DNA of 5,000 nucleotides, from contig JACQTN010000090.1 in the NCBI GenBank assembly GCA_016210785.1, forward strand, positions 1-5,000. Direction: 5' to 3'. The notes beneath the pieces were generated by a model. The model was not told the DNA's origin. It was given only the letters and a program-made list of their open reading frames with translations, and ran no database searches. The position numbers and the translations under genes were made by a program. This document shows, piece by piece, positions 1 to 4,812 of this stretch; position 1 is the stretch's first letter, and the number at the start of each line of letters is the position of its first letter. The DNA comes from Armatimonadota bacterium (lineage in GTDB: Bacteria; Sysuimicrobiota; Sysuimicrobiia; Sysuimicrobiales; JACQTN01).

Positions 1-1041
1 GCCCGGGGTGAGATCGTCCTCTTCCCGTCCTCGGGTACCGGCGCCTGGGAGGCGACCATCGTCAATACCCTGAACCCCGGCGACCGCGTCCTGGCGTTCA
101 ACGTCGGCCACTTCAGCCACCTCTTCGCCGAGTGCGCGCGCCGCCATGGCGTGCTGGTGGATGAAGTCGACCTGCCCTGGGATCAGGGCGTGCCTGCCGC
201 GCTCGTGCAGGAGCGTCTGGGCGGGGACCGCGGCCACACCTACCGCGCCGTGCTCGCCGTCCACAACGAGACCTCGACCGGCGTGACCACGGACCTCCGC
301 GCCATCCGCGAGGCCATGGACGCCGTGAAACACCCGGCGCTGCTGCTCGTGGACACCGTCAGTTCGCTGGCCAGCATCGACTTCCGGTTCGACGAGTGGG
401 GCGTGGACGTGGCGGTGTGCGGCAGCCAGAAGGGCCTGATGCTTCCGCCCGGCATGGGCATCCTCTGCGTGGGGCCGAAGGCGCTGGCGGCGGGCGAGAA
501 GGGCGGCAGCCCGCGGTACTTCTTCGACTGGCGTCCCGTCATCGACCAGAACGCGCAGGGGTTCTATCCCTACACCCCGGCGACGCTGCTGCTGGTGGGC
601 CTGCGCGAGGCCCTGGACATGCTCTTCGAGGAGGGCCTGGAGCAGGTCTTCGCCCGCCACCACCGGCTGGCGGAGGGCGTGCGCCGCGCGGTGCGGACGT
701 GGGGGCTGCGAACGGTGTGTGAGAATCCGTCCGAGGCGTCCAACACCCTCACGGCCGTGTACGTCCCAGACGGCGCCAGCGCCGACGCGGTGCTGCACAC
801 CGCGCTGCGGCGCTACAACCTGCCGCTGGGCGTTGGCCTGGGACGCCTGAAGGGAAAGGCGTTCCGCATCGGACACCTGGGGTGGCTCAACGAACTGGAG
901 ATCCTGGCCGCGGTGGCCGGGGTGGAGATGGCGCTGACCGAGGTGGGTGTCCAGGTCCCGCTGGGCGCCGGGGTCAAGGCGGCTCAGCAGTTTTTCCTGG
1001 AGACCGCGCAGGCGCGTGTAGCCCGGCCTGTTGCGGGGTAA
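1..1041 (+). CDS. sgaA: Serine--glyoxylate aminotransferase, class V PLP-dependent (5'-partial)
   Basis: The frame is open from the first base and ends at TAA 1039-1041, giving 346 residues. The family is usually near 400, so roughly 50-65 N-terminal residues lie upstream of the window. The enzyme transfers the amino group of serine to glyoxylate, giving hydroxypyruvate and glycine; it is a cytosolic fold-type I PLP enzyme used in the serine cycle and glyoxylate handling. Family signatures are visible: SSGTGAWEA near the start (phosphate-binding region), AVHNETSTGV, LLVDTVSSLAS with the Asp (codon 352-354) expected to contact the pyridine nitrogen, and GSQKGLMLPPG with the Schiff-base Lys at codon 430-432. 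The C-terminal small domain is complete (GVGLGRLKGKAFRIGHLGW). Alanine--glyoxylate aminotransferase is the close alternative; the SQKGLMLPPG region favours the serine enzyme. The internal GTG at 151 is not the start, because the conserved sequence continues upstream of it. Confidence 0.93.
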   Translation, partial: ARGEIVLFPSSGTGAWEATIVNTLNPGDRVLAFNVGHFSHLFAECARRHGVLVDEVDLPWDQGVPAALVQERLGGDRGHTYRAVLAVHNETSTGVTTDLRAIREAMDAVKHPALLLVDTVSSLASIDFRFDEWGVDVAVCGSQKGLMLPPGMGILCVGPKALAAGEKGGSPRYFFDWRPVIDQNAQGFYPYTPATLLLVGLREALDMLFEEGLEQVFARHHRLAEGVRRAVRTWGLRTVCENPSEASNTLTAVYVPDGASADAVLHTALRRYNLPLGVGLGRLKGKAFRIGHLGWLNELEILAAVAGVEMALTEVGVQVPLGAGVKAAQQFFLETAQARVARPVAG

Positions 1042-1043
1042 TA

Positions 1044-1052
1044 TGTTATACT
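1044..1052 (+). promoter_or_regulatory. Extended -10 promoter for the 148-codon gene
   Basis: TGTTATACT is a TGn extended -10 followed by TATACT, which matches TATAAT at five of six positions. It lies in a short AT-rich island just after the aminotransferase stop codon. No convincing -35 hexamer sits 16-18 bp upstream, which is typical of extended -10 promoters. Transcription would begin near 1059 and give a leader of about 100 nt before the ATG at 1159. Sequence-based inference only. Confidence 0.5.
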
Positions 1053-1117
1053 GAGAAGGTCACGGCTCGCCGTCGTCGCAGGATCCGGCACTCCATCCTC
1101 ACGGGTCGACCGCGGGA

Positions 1118-1139
1118 TCTGTGGATCTCGCGCCACAGG
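1118..1139 (+). other. Leader hairpin upstream of the hypothetical gene
   Basis: CTGTGG (1119-1124) and CCACAG (1133-1138) are a perfect 6-bp inverted repeat around an 8-nt loop, extendable by one G-U pair. It ends 7 nt before the Shine-Dalgarno site at 1146. It could shape translation initiation or stabilise the mRNA. A chance repeat of this size is also possible in such GC-rich DNA. Confidence 0.25.
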
Positions 1140-1145
1140 AACCAC

Positions 1146-1152
1146 GGAGGTG
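1146..1152 (+). promoter_or_regulatory. Ribosome binding site that sets the start at 1159
   Basis: GGAGGTG is a strong Shine-Dalgarno match, 6 nt before the ATG at 1159. The in-frame GTG at 1150 lies inside this site, so it cannot be the real start even though it gives a slightly longer frame. Confidence 0.8.
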
Positions 1153-1158
1153 ACGGCA

Positions 1159-1605
1159 ATGAAGGGGTGCCTCCTGTACTCCCTGGTGGGGGAAGCGACG
1201 CAGGACTCGGAAGGCCGCGAGTCTCTCATTGCCTACGATCGGGTCCCCTACGACCGCCGTCTAGACTCCAACCGCATCGCCATTCACACCAAGTGGATCG
1301 TCTTCGATGAGCCCGTGCTCGCCCGGGTCGAGCTGTGGGCGGACCGGGACGACGCCAGGTCCGCCGTCTTCCAGGCCGCGGAGGCCCTCCATGCCGCCCG
1401 CCAGACGCAGGACGAAGCCGGCACCTGGGTGATGCGGGTCCGGCTGCGGCGCGACGTCCTCCAGGCCGGACGCGTCTACTGGGTGAAGATCTTCCGGGGC
1501 GACGAGCTGATCACGCACTTCCCGCTGCAGTTCGCCGCATCCCCGGTCAAGGGACAGAGGGCGCGGCCCCGGGACGGCATCCCCGGGGCCAGCCGTATGC
1601 ATTAG
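1159..1605 (+). CDS. Hypothetical protein, 148 aa, possible DUF6941-like beta-sandwich
   Basis: I do not recognise this protein with certainty. It is a soluble product of 148 residues with no signal peptide or membrane segment. The layout is an N-terminal region with SEGRESLIAYDRVPYDRR, then alternating beta-type strands (RIAIHTKWIVFDEPVLARVELW), a central helical or loop stretch (residues about 68-84), then GTWVMRVRLRRDVLQAGRVYWVKIFRGDELITHFPLQF and a basic tail. That order (opening segment with a GxxSLIAYD-like motif, later 'G.Y...I..g..L....PL.F') recalls DUF6941-type proteins, small beta-sandwich proteins of unknown role; this is a pattern impression, not a search result. The start is ATG 1159 with GGAGGTG 6 nt upstream. 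It has its own promoter and a downstream stem-loop, so it is probably monocistronic. GC-rich third positions match the neighbours, supporting a real gene. Confidence 0.75.
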   Translation: MKGCLLYSLVGEATQDSEGRESLIAYDRVPYDRRLDSNRIAIHTKWIVFDEPVLARVELWADRDDARSAVFQAAEALHAARQTQDEAGTWVMRVRLRRDVLQAGRVYWVKIFRGDELITHFPLQFAASPVKGQRARPRDGIPGASRMH

Positions 1606-1610
1606 TAACT

Positions 1611-1641
1611 CGGAGGGGGAGGGCACTTCCTCTCCCTTCCG
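1611..1641 (+). terminator. Stem-loop downstream of the hypothetical gene, possible terminator
   Basis: CGGAGGGGGAGGG (1611-1623) can pair with CCTCTCCCTTCCG (1629-1641) around a 5-nt loop. Nine pairs are Watson-Crick, three are G-U and one is mismatched. It begins 5 nt after the stop codon. A pyrimidine-rich run with several T's follows (1645-1658), but there is no clean U-tract, so termination would be inefficient or Rho-assisted. On the minus strand the G-U wobbles become mismatches, so the structure favours + strand RNA. Confidence 0.4.
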
Positions 1642-1722
1642 ATGCCTTCCCCTTTCCTGACTCTGCACAGACCAACATACAGATGATGCTCGGACTCGGC
1701 GCAGCCGGTCCTGTGCATAATG

Positions 1723-1894
1723 CCGTTTATACGCCTCCGCCGCGGCGTCGATGGCGCGTCACGTCGCCGGCGTCCATGGCCGGGAACAGCGCCACCACGT
1801 CTGAGATATCCGCCGGGTTGATGTCGGGCCCGGTAGCTCCACCCCCGGCGCCGACCCACTCTCCCGCCACCAGGTTCTTGTAGACCTCAGGCAT
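1723..1894 (-). pseudogene. Aldehyde dehydrogenase, N-terminal remnant (frameshifted and truncated)
   Basis: On the minus strand an ATG at 1894-1892, preceded by a purine-rich SD-like GGAAGGGG, opens a frame beginning MPEVYKNLVAGEWV and continuing with DINPADISDVVALFPAMDAGDV. This is the usual N-terminus of NAD(P)-dependent aldehyde dehydrogenases (compare the common 'YKNYI.GEWV...NPA...V..fP..t..DV' pattern). At about 1755-1758 the frame breaks, consistent with loss of 2 nt. The next frame continues as AIDAAAEAYKR, the family's next helix, down to about 1723. Beyond that I see no family resemblance, and the first frame stops at 1727-1729. Only about 57 of roughly 480 residues survive, with no catalytic Cys or Glu and no Rossmann core. 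The remnant is divergent from the sigma gene at 2049 and converges on the gene ending at 1605. A sequencing error could explain the frameshift but not the missing body. Confidence 0.7.
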
Positions 1895-2048
1895 CGCGAC
1901 AACCCCTTCCACTCGGAAGCGCGCCCACGGTTCTTCGCCGGCCGCGCAAATTCCTGGCCCCCCCTTCTCGCCTCATCCATACATCCAGAAACCGCCTCCG
2001 TGCGAATGGTGGGTGGAAGGGGCACCGACGGGGGGAGGCTGAACAGCG
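1895..2048. other. Intergenic region between dehydrogenase remnant and first sigma gene
   Basis: This 154-bp region holds the start signals of both divergent genes. It must contain, or once contained, promoters for both directions. I find no convincing housekeeping -35/-10 pair on the + strand and no GGAA(C/T)...GTT pair with ECF spacing, so the promoter of the sigma gene is not identified. Confidence 0.4.
2031..2038 (+). promoter_or_regulatory. Ribosome binding site of the first sigma gene
   Basis: GGGGGAGG lies 10 nt before the ATG at 2049. An in-frame TGA at 2040-2042 excludes any earlier start, so the ATG at 2049 is the first possible one. Confidence 0.6.
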
Positions 2049-2795
2049 ATGGCGCTCGCGGTGGTAGAGCTGGAGGCCGGCACGACGGCGGCCCGCGCGG
2101 AGGAGACGCCGGCCGCGCTGGCGCCGGTGGATGCCCGGACCGATGCACGGCGGCGGCAGTCCTTCGAAACGCTGGTGCTCCCGCACCTGGACACCCTGCG
2201 CCGCGGGGCCTGGCGTCTTGCGCGGGATCCGCTGACCGCACAGGACCTGGTACAGGAAGCGCTGCTGAAGGCGTGGCGCGCCTTCGATACCTTCCGCAGC
2301 GGAACCAACATCCGGGCATGGCTCCTGCGCATCCTGATGAATGCCTACATCGACGGGTACCGCAAGGGGCGCCGGCAGCCCGGGACCACCGCGGAAGAGC
2401 ATGTGGATGAGCTGTACCTGTACGACCACGTGGCCGACGGGGAGAACCTCCGCCGGGCCGGCGATCCTGCGGACCTGGTGGTGGAACCCATGCTGGACCC
2501 CGAGGTGGAAGCGGCGATGCGCGCGCTGCCGGAGGCCTTCCGGCAGGCGGTCATCCTCTCCGACGTGGAGGGGCTCACCACGGGAGAGATCGCGCGGCGG
2601 CTGGGGGTCCCGGTGGGCACGGTGATGTCCCGCCTGCACCGGGCGCGGGCACGGCTGGTCCTGCTGTTGGGGGACTACGCCAGGCGCCAGGGATATGACG
2701 TGCCGGCCGGCGGGCTGTGCGCCGGCCGCCAGCCCGCGCCAGCGGCACCTGCGCCCGACCCGTGGGCGCCCGTCGTGGACTCCGGAGCAGCATAG
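2049..2795 (+). CDS. ECF sigma-70 family RNA polymerase sigma factor (SigR/SigH-like)
   Basis: This 248-residue alternative sigma factor would direct RNA polymerase to a dedicated promoter set. After an Ala-rich extension of about 36 residues comes sigma region 2 (about 37-107), including DLVQEALLKAWRAFDTF (66-82, core binding) and NIRAWLLRILMNAYIDGYRK (87-106, -10 recognition). An acidic linker follows (about 112-152). Region 4 (about 153-205) has ALPEAFRQAVILSDVEGLTTGEIARRLGVP and the GTVMSRLHRARARL recognition helix. The NIRAWLLRIL...YRK and DVEGL...GTVMSRLHR wording is close to the SigR/SigH (oxidative stress) type, by family knowledge. Those factors usually have a zinc anti-sigma (RsrA) gene directly downstream; here none follows. 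The C-terminal tail (206-248) is long and Pro/Ala-rich, with the protein's only Cys at 224. Region 4.2 ends well before the tail, so the tail is an add-on. Soluble and cytoplasmic. Confidence 0.93.
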   Translation: MALAVVELEAGTTAARAEETPAALAPVDARTDARRRQSFETLVLPHLDTLRRGAWRLARDPLTAQDLVQEALLKAWRAFDTFRSGTNIRAWLLRILMNAYIDGYRKGRRQPGTTAEEHVDELYLYDHVADGENLRRAGDPADLVVEPMLDPEVEAAMRALPEAFRQAVILSDVEGLTTGEIARRLGVPVGTVMSRLHRARARLVLLLGDYARRQGYDVPAGGLCAGRQPAPAAPAPDPWAPVVDSGAA

Positions 2796-2814
2796 CACAC
2801 CTCTTATCCCTCTC

Positions 2815-2829
2815 CCCTCCCGGGGAGGG
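2815..2829 (+). terminator. Short GC hairpin after the first sigma gene, weak terminator candidate
   Basis: CCCTCC (2815-2820) pairs perfectly with GGAGGG (2824-2829) over a 3-nt loop, 20 nt after the stop codon. There is no T-run after it. A second inverted repeat, GCCGCG/CGCGGC (2840-2845 and 2857-2862), follows. The position suits a terminator, but the missing U-tract makes this weak. Confidence 0.25.
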
Positions 2830-2887
2830 CGCCGTGGGCGCCGCGATGTCGCTGAGCGCGGCAGAATGGTGAACCTTACCGCACCGT

Positions 2888-2911
2888 GGAACGTGCCGGT
2901 GAGCGCGGTTG
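2888..2911 (+). promoter_or_regulatory. Possible ECF-type promoter before the second sigma operon
   Basis: GGAAC (2888-2892), a classic ECF -35 element, is followed after 15 nt by GTTG (2908-2911), like the GTT-type -10 of SigR-class promoters. Usual spacings are about 15-18 nt. It points at the sigma/anti-sigma pair, 140 nt upstream of ATG 3051. ECF operons are commonly autoregulated, and the upstream sigma factor could equally use this site. Short motifs like this occur by chance in GC-rich DNA. Confidence 0.3.
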
Positions 2912-2933
2912 TGGGGGGGACCTCGCACGACGT

Positions 2934-2943
2934 GGCACGTGCC
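2934..2943. repeat. 10-bp perfect palindrome, possible operator
   Basis: GGCACGTGCC is a perfect palindrome. Its right part, ACGTGCCGG (2937-2945), is also present at 2891-2899, where it overlaps the spacer of the candidate ECF promoter. Together these could be binding sites for a dimeric regulator. No regulator is implied by the sequence itself. Confidence 0.25.
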
Positions 2944-3050
2944 GGGGTGAGGGGGGAGTCAGGCCGTGGTGAGCGGTTTCTCCGGAGGCGCTCTCAGGCG
3001 GTCCACCGACGCACAGGGTTCCCGCGGCCGGCGCGCGAAGTTCTCTGCAC

Positions 3051-3674
3051 ATGAGCGTGCCGGCCGGGGGGAACGACGCGGAGGACCGACGCTTCATCGC
3101 CCGGATTGCCAGGGGCGACGGGGCGGCGTTGACGTCCCTCTATGACCGGTATGGCGCGATGTGCTACAGCCTGGCGCTGCGGATCGCGCACTCGGTGCCG
3201 CTCGCGGAGGACGTCACGCAGGAGGTTTTCCTCGCCGTCTGGCAGGGCGCGGGAAAGTTCGACCCGGAGCGCGGCACGGTGCGCACCTGGCTGCTGGCGA
3301 TGGCACATCACAAGGCGGTGGATGCCGTGCGGCGCGCCGAGGTCAGGCGCGGCCAGCCGGCAGACGAGCCCGCAGAGGGTGGGGACGAGGTGCGCGAGCC
3401 GGCCCGTCCGGGCAACCCGGGCATGCACCTGGGCGACCCGGTGGCGGAGGAAGCCTGGCTGACGCTGCAAAGAGAGGCGGTGCAGAGGGCGCTCGAGAGC
3501 CTCGCTCCCGAGCAGCGGGAGGTGGTCACGCTGGGTTACTTTGAGGGGATGACCCACCGGGAGATCGCCGCCAGGACCGGCGCTCCGCTGGGTACCATCA
3601 AGACGCGGATGCGCCTGGCCCTGCAGGCCCTGGCACGGGCGCTGCGGTCGGTGGAGACGGACGCGGAACGATGA
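3051..3674 (+). CDS. ECF sigma-70 family sigma factor, partner of the RskA-type anti-sigma (SigK-like)
   Basis: This 207-residue alternative sigma factor is held by the membrane anti-sigma factor encoded next to it. Region 2 (about 27-98) has LYDRYGAMCYSLALRI, the core-binding AEDVTQEVFLAVWQ (52-65) and GTVRTWLLAMAHHKAVDAVRR (75-95). A Gly/Pro-rich linker spans about 101-132. Region 4 (about 145-197) has SLAPEQREVVTLGYFEGMTHREIA and GAPLGTIKTRMRLALQAL, the -35 recognition helix. This wording matches the SigK group, which pairs with RskA, but the function rests on family knowledge plus the neighbour. The only Cys is 38; the regulatory Cys pair described in mycobacterial SigK is not obvious. 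The start is ATG 3051; no ATG, GTG or TTG is in frame between it and the TGA at 2970. There is no clear Shine-Dalgarno site. The stop overlaps the next start as ATGA. Confidence 0.92.
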   Translation: MSVPAGGNDAEDRRFIARIARGDGAALTSLYDRYGAMCYSLALRIAHSVPLAEDVTQEVFLAVWQGAGKFDPERGTVRTWLLAMAHHKAVDAVRRAEVRRGQPADEPAEGGDEVREPARPGNPGMHLGDPVAEEAWLTLQREAVQRALESLAPEQREVVTLGYFEGMTHREIAARTGAPLGTIKTRMRLALQALARALRSVETDAER

Positions 3675-4393
3675 GCCACAGGGAGCACGCGGACAGCATC
3701 GGCGCCTACGTGCTGGACGCCCTGGAGCCGGAGGAGCGGCGGGCGTTCGAGGCCCATCTGCGCGCGTGCCCCATCTGCCGCGCGGAGGTGGACTCGCTGC
3801 GCGCCGCGGCAGCCGACCTGGCGCTGGCCATCCCGCCGGCGCTCCCGTCCGGCCGGCTGCGCGACCGCATCGCTGCCATCCCCACCGTGGCCCGCATCGA
3901 GTCCCCACCTTCACCGCGGCCGATCCCATGGCTGGTGCGATGGCCCGCCCTGGCCGTGGCGGCGGCGCTGGTGGTGGCGCTGGGCGGACTGCTCGCTTCG
4001 AACATCCAGATGAAGAGCGAGATGGCAAGCATGAAGCAGTCCATGGCCATGCACCAGCAGGTGCTCACCGTCCTGGCCGATCCGGCCACCAAGATGACCA
4101 TGCTGCGGGGCCAGGAGGAGATGGGCCGCGTCACGTTCGTGTACAACCGCCAGCGGAACGCGGGCGTGCTGGTCATCTCTACGATGAAAACGCCCCCCGC
4201 GGGGCAGGCCTATCAGTTGTGGCTTCTGCTCCCGGAGCCGGCGAGCGCGGGCATGTTCAAACCGCAGGCGGAGATGCACGTCGTCCCCGTGACCGGAAAC
4301 ATCGCCATGTCCAAGGGCATCGGCATCACCGTGGAGCCGGAGCAGGGAAGCCCCAGGCCGACGAGCCAGCCTCTTCTCATCGCCACCTGGTAG
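3671..4393 (+). CDS. rskA: Membrane-anchored anti-sigma factor, RskA family
   Basis: This 240-residue single-pass membrane protein should sequester the upstream sigma factor and release it after regulated proteolysis. The cytoplasmic part (1-90) starts with the anti-sigma zinc-binding pattern H29-x3-C33-x2-C36 in the context EERRAFEAHLRACPICRAEV. One transmembrane helix lies at about 91-110 (WPALAVAAALVVALGGLLAS), with Arg before it and Lys after. The outer part has a Met-rich linker (about 114-151) and then the RskA C-terminal domain (about 152-240), with GQAYQLWLL (178-186), AGMF (193-196) and the hallmark ITVEPEQGSPRPT (219-231). The length is normal for the family. The ATG at 3671-3673 overlaps the sigma stop (ATGA); the nearest GGAG is 14 nt upstream, so translation probably depends on coupling to the sigma gene. 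This gives a fixed stoichiometry of the pair. Confidence 0.93.
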   Translation: MSHREHADSIGAYVLDALEPEERRAFEAHLRACPICRAEVDSLRAAAADLALAIPPALPSGRLRDRIAAIPTVARIESPPSPRPIPWLVRWPALAVAAALVVALGGLLASNIQMKSEMASMKQSMAMHQQVLTVLADPATKMTMLRGQEEMGRVTFVYNRQRNAGVLVISTMKTPPAGQAYQLWLLLPEPASAGMFKPQAEMHVVPVTGNIAMSKGIGITVEPEQGSPRPTSQPLLIATW

Positions 4394-4400
4394 CGTTCCC

Positions 4401-4446
4401 CACCCGGCCGCATCTCCGCACCCGGCAGCATCTTCGCACCGGCAGC
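4401..4446. repeat. Imperfect 18-bp tandem repeat, about 2.5 copies
   Basis: Copies at 4401-4418 and 4419-4436 differ at two of 18 positions (CACCCGGCCGCATCTCCG against CACCCGGCAGCATCTTCG). A partial third copy at 4437-4446 has lost one C. It begins 7 nt after the anti-sigma stop codon. It may be slippage debris in non-coding DNA. The unit is a multiple of 3, but no coding frame here looks real. Confidence 0.6.
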
Positions 4447-4501
4447 GCCGCTCATCCCCGGCTGGACCTTGGGACCCCACCGCCCGGGGGCTCGCCGGAG
4501 G

Positions 4502-4524
4502 CTCCCGCGGCGTCGAGGCGGGAG
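4502..4524 (+). terminator. GC hairpin downstream of the sigma/anti-sigma operon, weak terminator candidate
   Basis: CTCCCGC (4502-4508) and GCGGGAG (4518-4524) form a perfect 7-bp stem with a 9-nt loop, 108 nt after the anti-sigma stop. No T-run follows, so intrinsic termination is unproven. It is the best stem in the region and would separate this operon from the next gene. Confidence 0.3.
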
Positions 4525-4737
4525 TGCCGCAGCGGGTGCCCCGCAACACAGATACAGCGCCTGGCCGGGCATCCGTCGGACCAACGCGCGGGCGGGTCGG
4601 CGGCGTGCTGGCCAGCACTGTGCGTCAACCGCCCCGAAACGGTGATGTTTATCGCCAATCGATTGGGGGTATCTCGCGATATGCAATCGCACCTAAATCA
4701 ACCGCATTCCTGCCGTGATTCACACCAGTTTGCGTGA
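4525..4737. other. Non-coding stretch with a drop in GC
   Basis: With the repeat and hairpin before it, this is part of a 419-bp gap (4394-4812) without a supported gene. Short frames exist on both strands but show no recognisable domain or good ribosome site. Composition falls from GC-rich to about 51% GC over 4641-4760 by hand count. It contains a 12-bp palindrome (4655-4666) and a CGTGATT direct repeat (4714-4720 and 4733-4739) next to the promoter of the last gene, so it looks regulatory. Confidence 0.5.
4655..4666. promoter_or_regulatory. 12-bp perfect palindrome, operator-like
   Basis: CCAATCGATTGG is a perfect palindrome about 72 bp upstream of the -35 hexamer of the last gene, in the AT-richer part of the gap. 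Its size and place suit a binding site for a dimeric regulator. No cognate regulator is visible in the window. Confidence 0.35.
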
Positions 4738-4765
4738 TTGACTTTTCGCAGCGCACGGCTATGAT
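4738..4765 (+). promoter_or_regulatory. Near-consensus housekeeping sigma promoter
   Basis: TTGACT (4738-4743) and TATGAT (4760-4765) each differ from the sigma-70/sigma-A consensus at one position and are separated by 16 bp. Transcription would start near 4772, about 40 nt before the ATG at 4813. This is the strongest promoter in the window. A CGTGATT direct repeat at 19-bp spacing overlaps the -35 and could be a regulatory site. Confidence 0.75.
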
Positions 4766-4802
4766 TGAGTCGGTTGTTGGAGGGTCATCATCTCTACATC
4801 CT

Positions 4803-4806
4803 GAGG
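4803..4806 (+). promoter_or_regulatory. Ribosome binding site of the last gene
   Basis: GAGG lies 6 nt before the ATG at 4813. The GTG at 4810 is in frame but would leave only 3 nt of spacing, so ATG is preferred. Confidence 0.55.
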
Positions 4807-4812
4807 TGCGTG

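Noticed and set aside
1715..1720. CATAAT as a -10 element for + strand transcription
   Set aside because: There is no -35 hexamer or TGn extension at the right place, and no gene start within 300 bp.
1783..1802. GGAAC...GTCT as an ECF promoter on the + strand
   Set aside because: The spacing is only 11 nt, and it lies inside the dehydrogenase remnant, 247 bp or more from the sigma start.
1602..1859. Minus-strand frame (85 codons) after the dehydrogenase remnant
   Set aside because: It reads the remnant in a third frame and gives Arg-rich sequence without family resemblance; the dehydrogenase homology follows the other two frames.
1887..2798. Minus-strand open frame (303 codons) opposite the first sigma gene
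   Set aside because: The + strand has clear sigma regions 2 and 4; the antisense product has low-complexity Arg/Gly/Pro composition and no motif.
2994..4028. Long minus-strand open frame (344 codons) opposite the second sigma and anti-sigma genes
   Set aside because: It is a GC-rich antisense shadow: Arg/Pro/Ala-rich, with no domain, and opposite two clearly recognised genes.
4452..4658. Small minus-strand frame (68 codons) in the gap after rskA
   Set aside because: No recognisable protein pattern and no ribosome site or promoter pointing leftwards.
4524..4718. Small + strand frame (64 codons) in the gap after rskA
   Set aside because: No ribosome site, no motif, Arg/Pro-rich first half, and it runs through the palindrome region that looks regulatory.
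3766..4737. Plus-strand frame (323 codons) overlapping the anti-sigma gene
   Set aside because: It is an out-of-frame reading of rskA rich in Gly/Arg/His, without domain or ribosome site; its length reflects scarce stop codons in GC-rich DNA.
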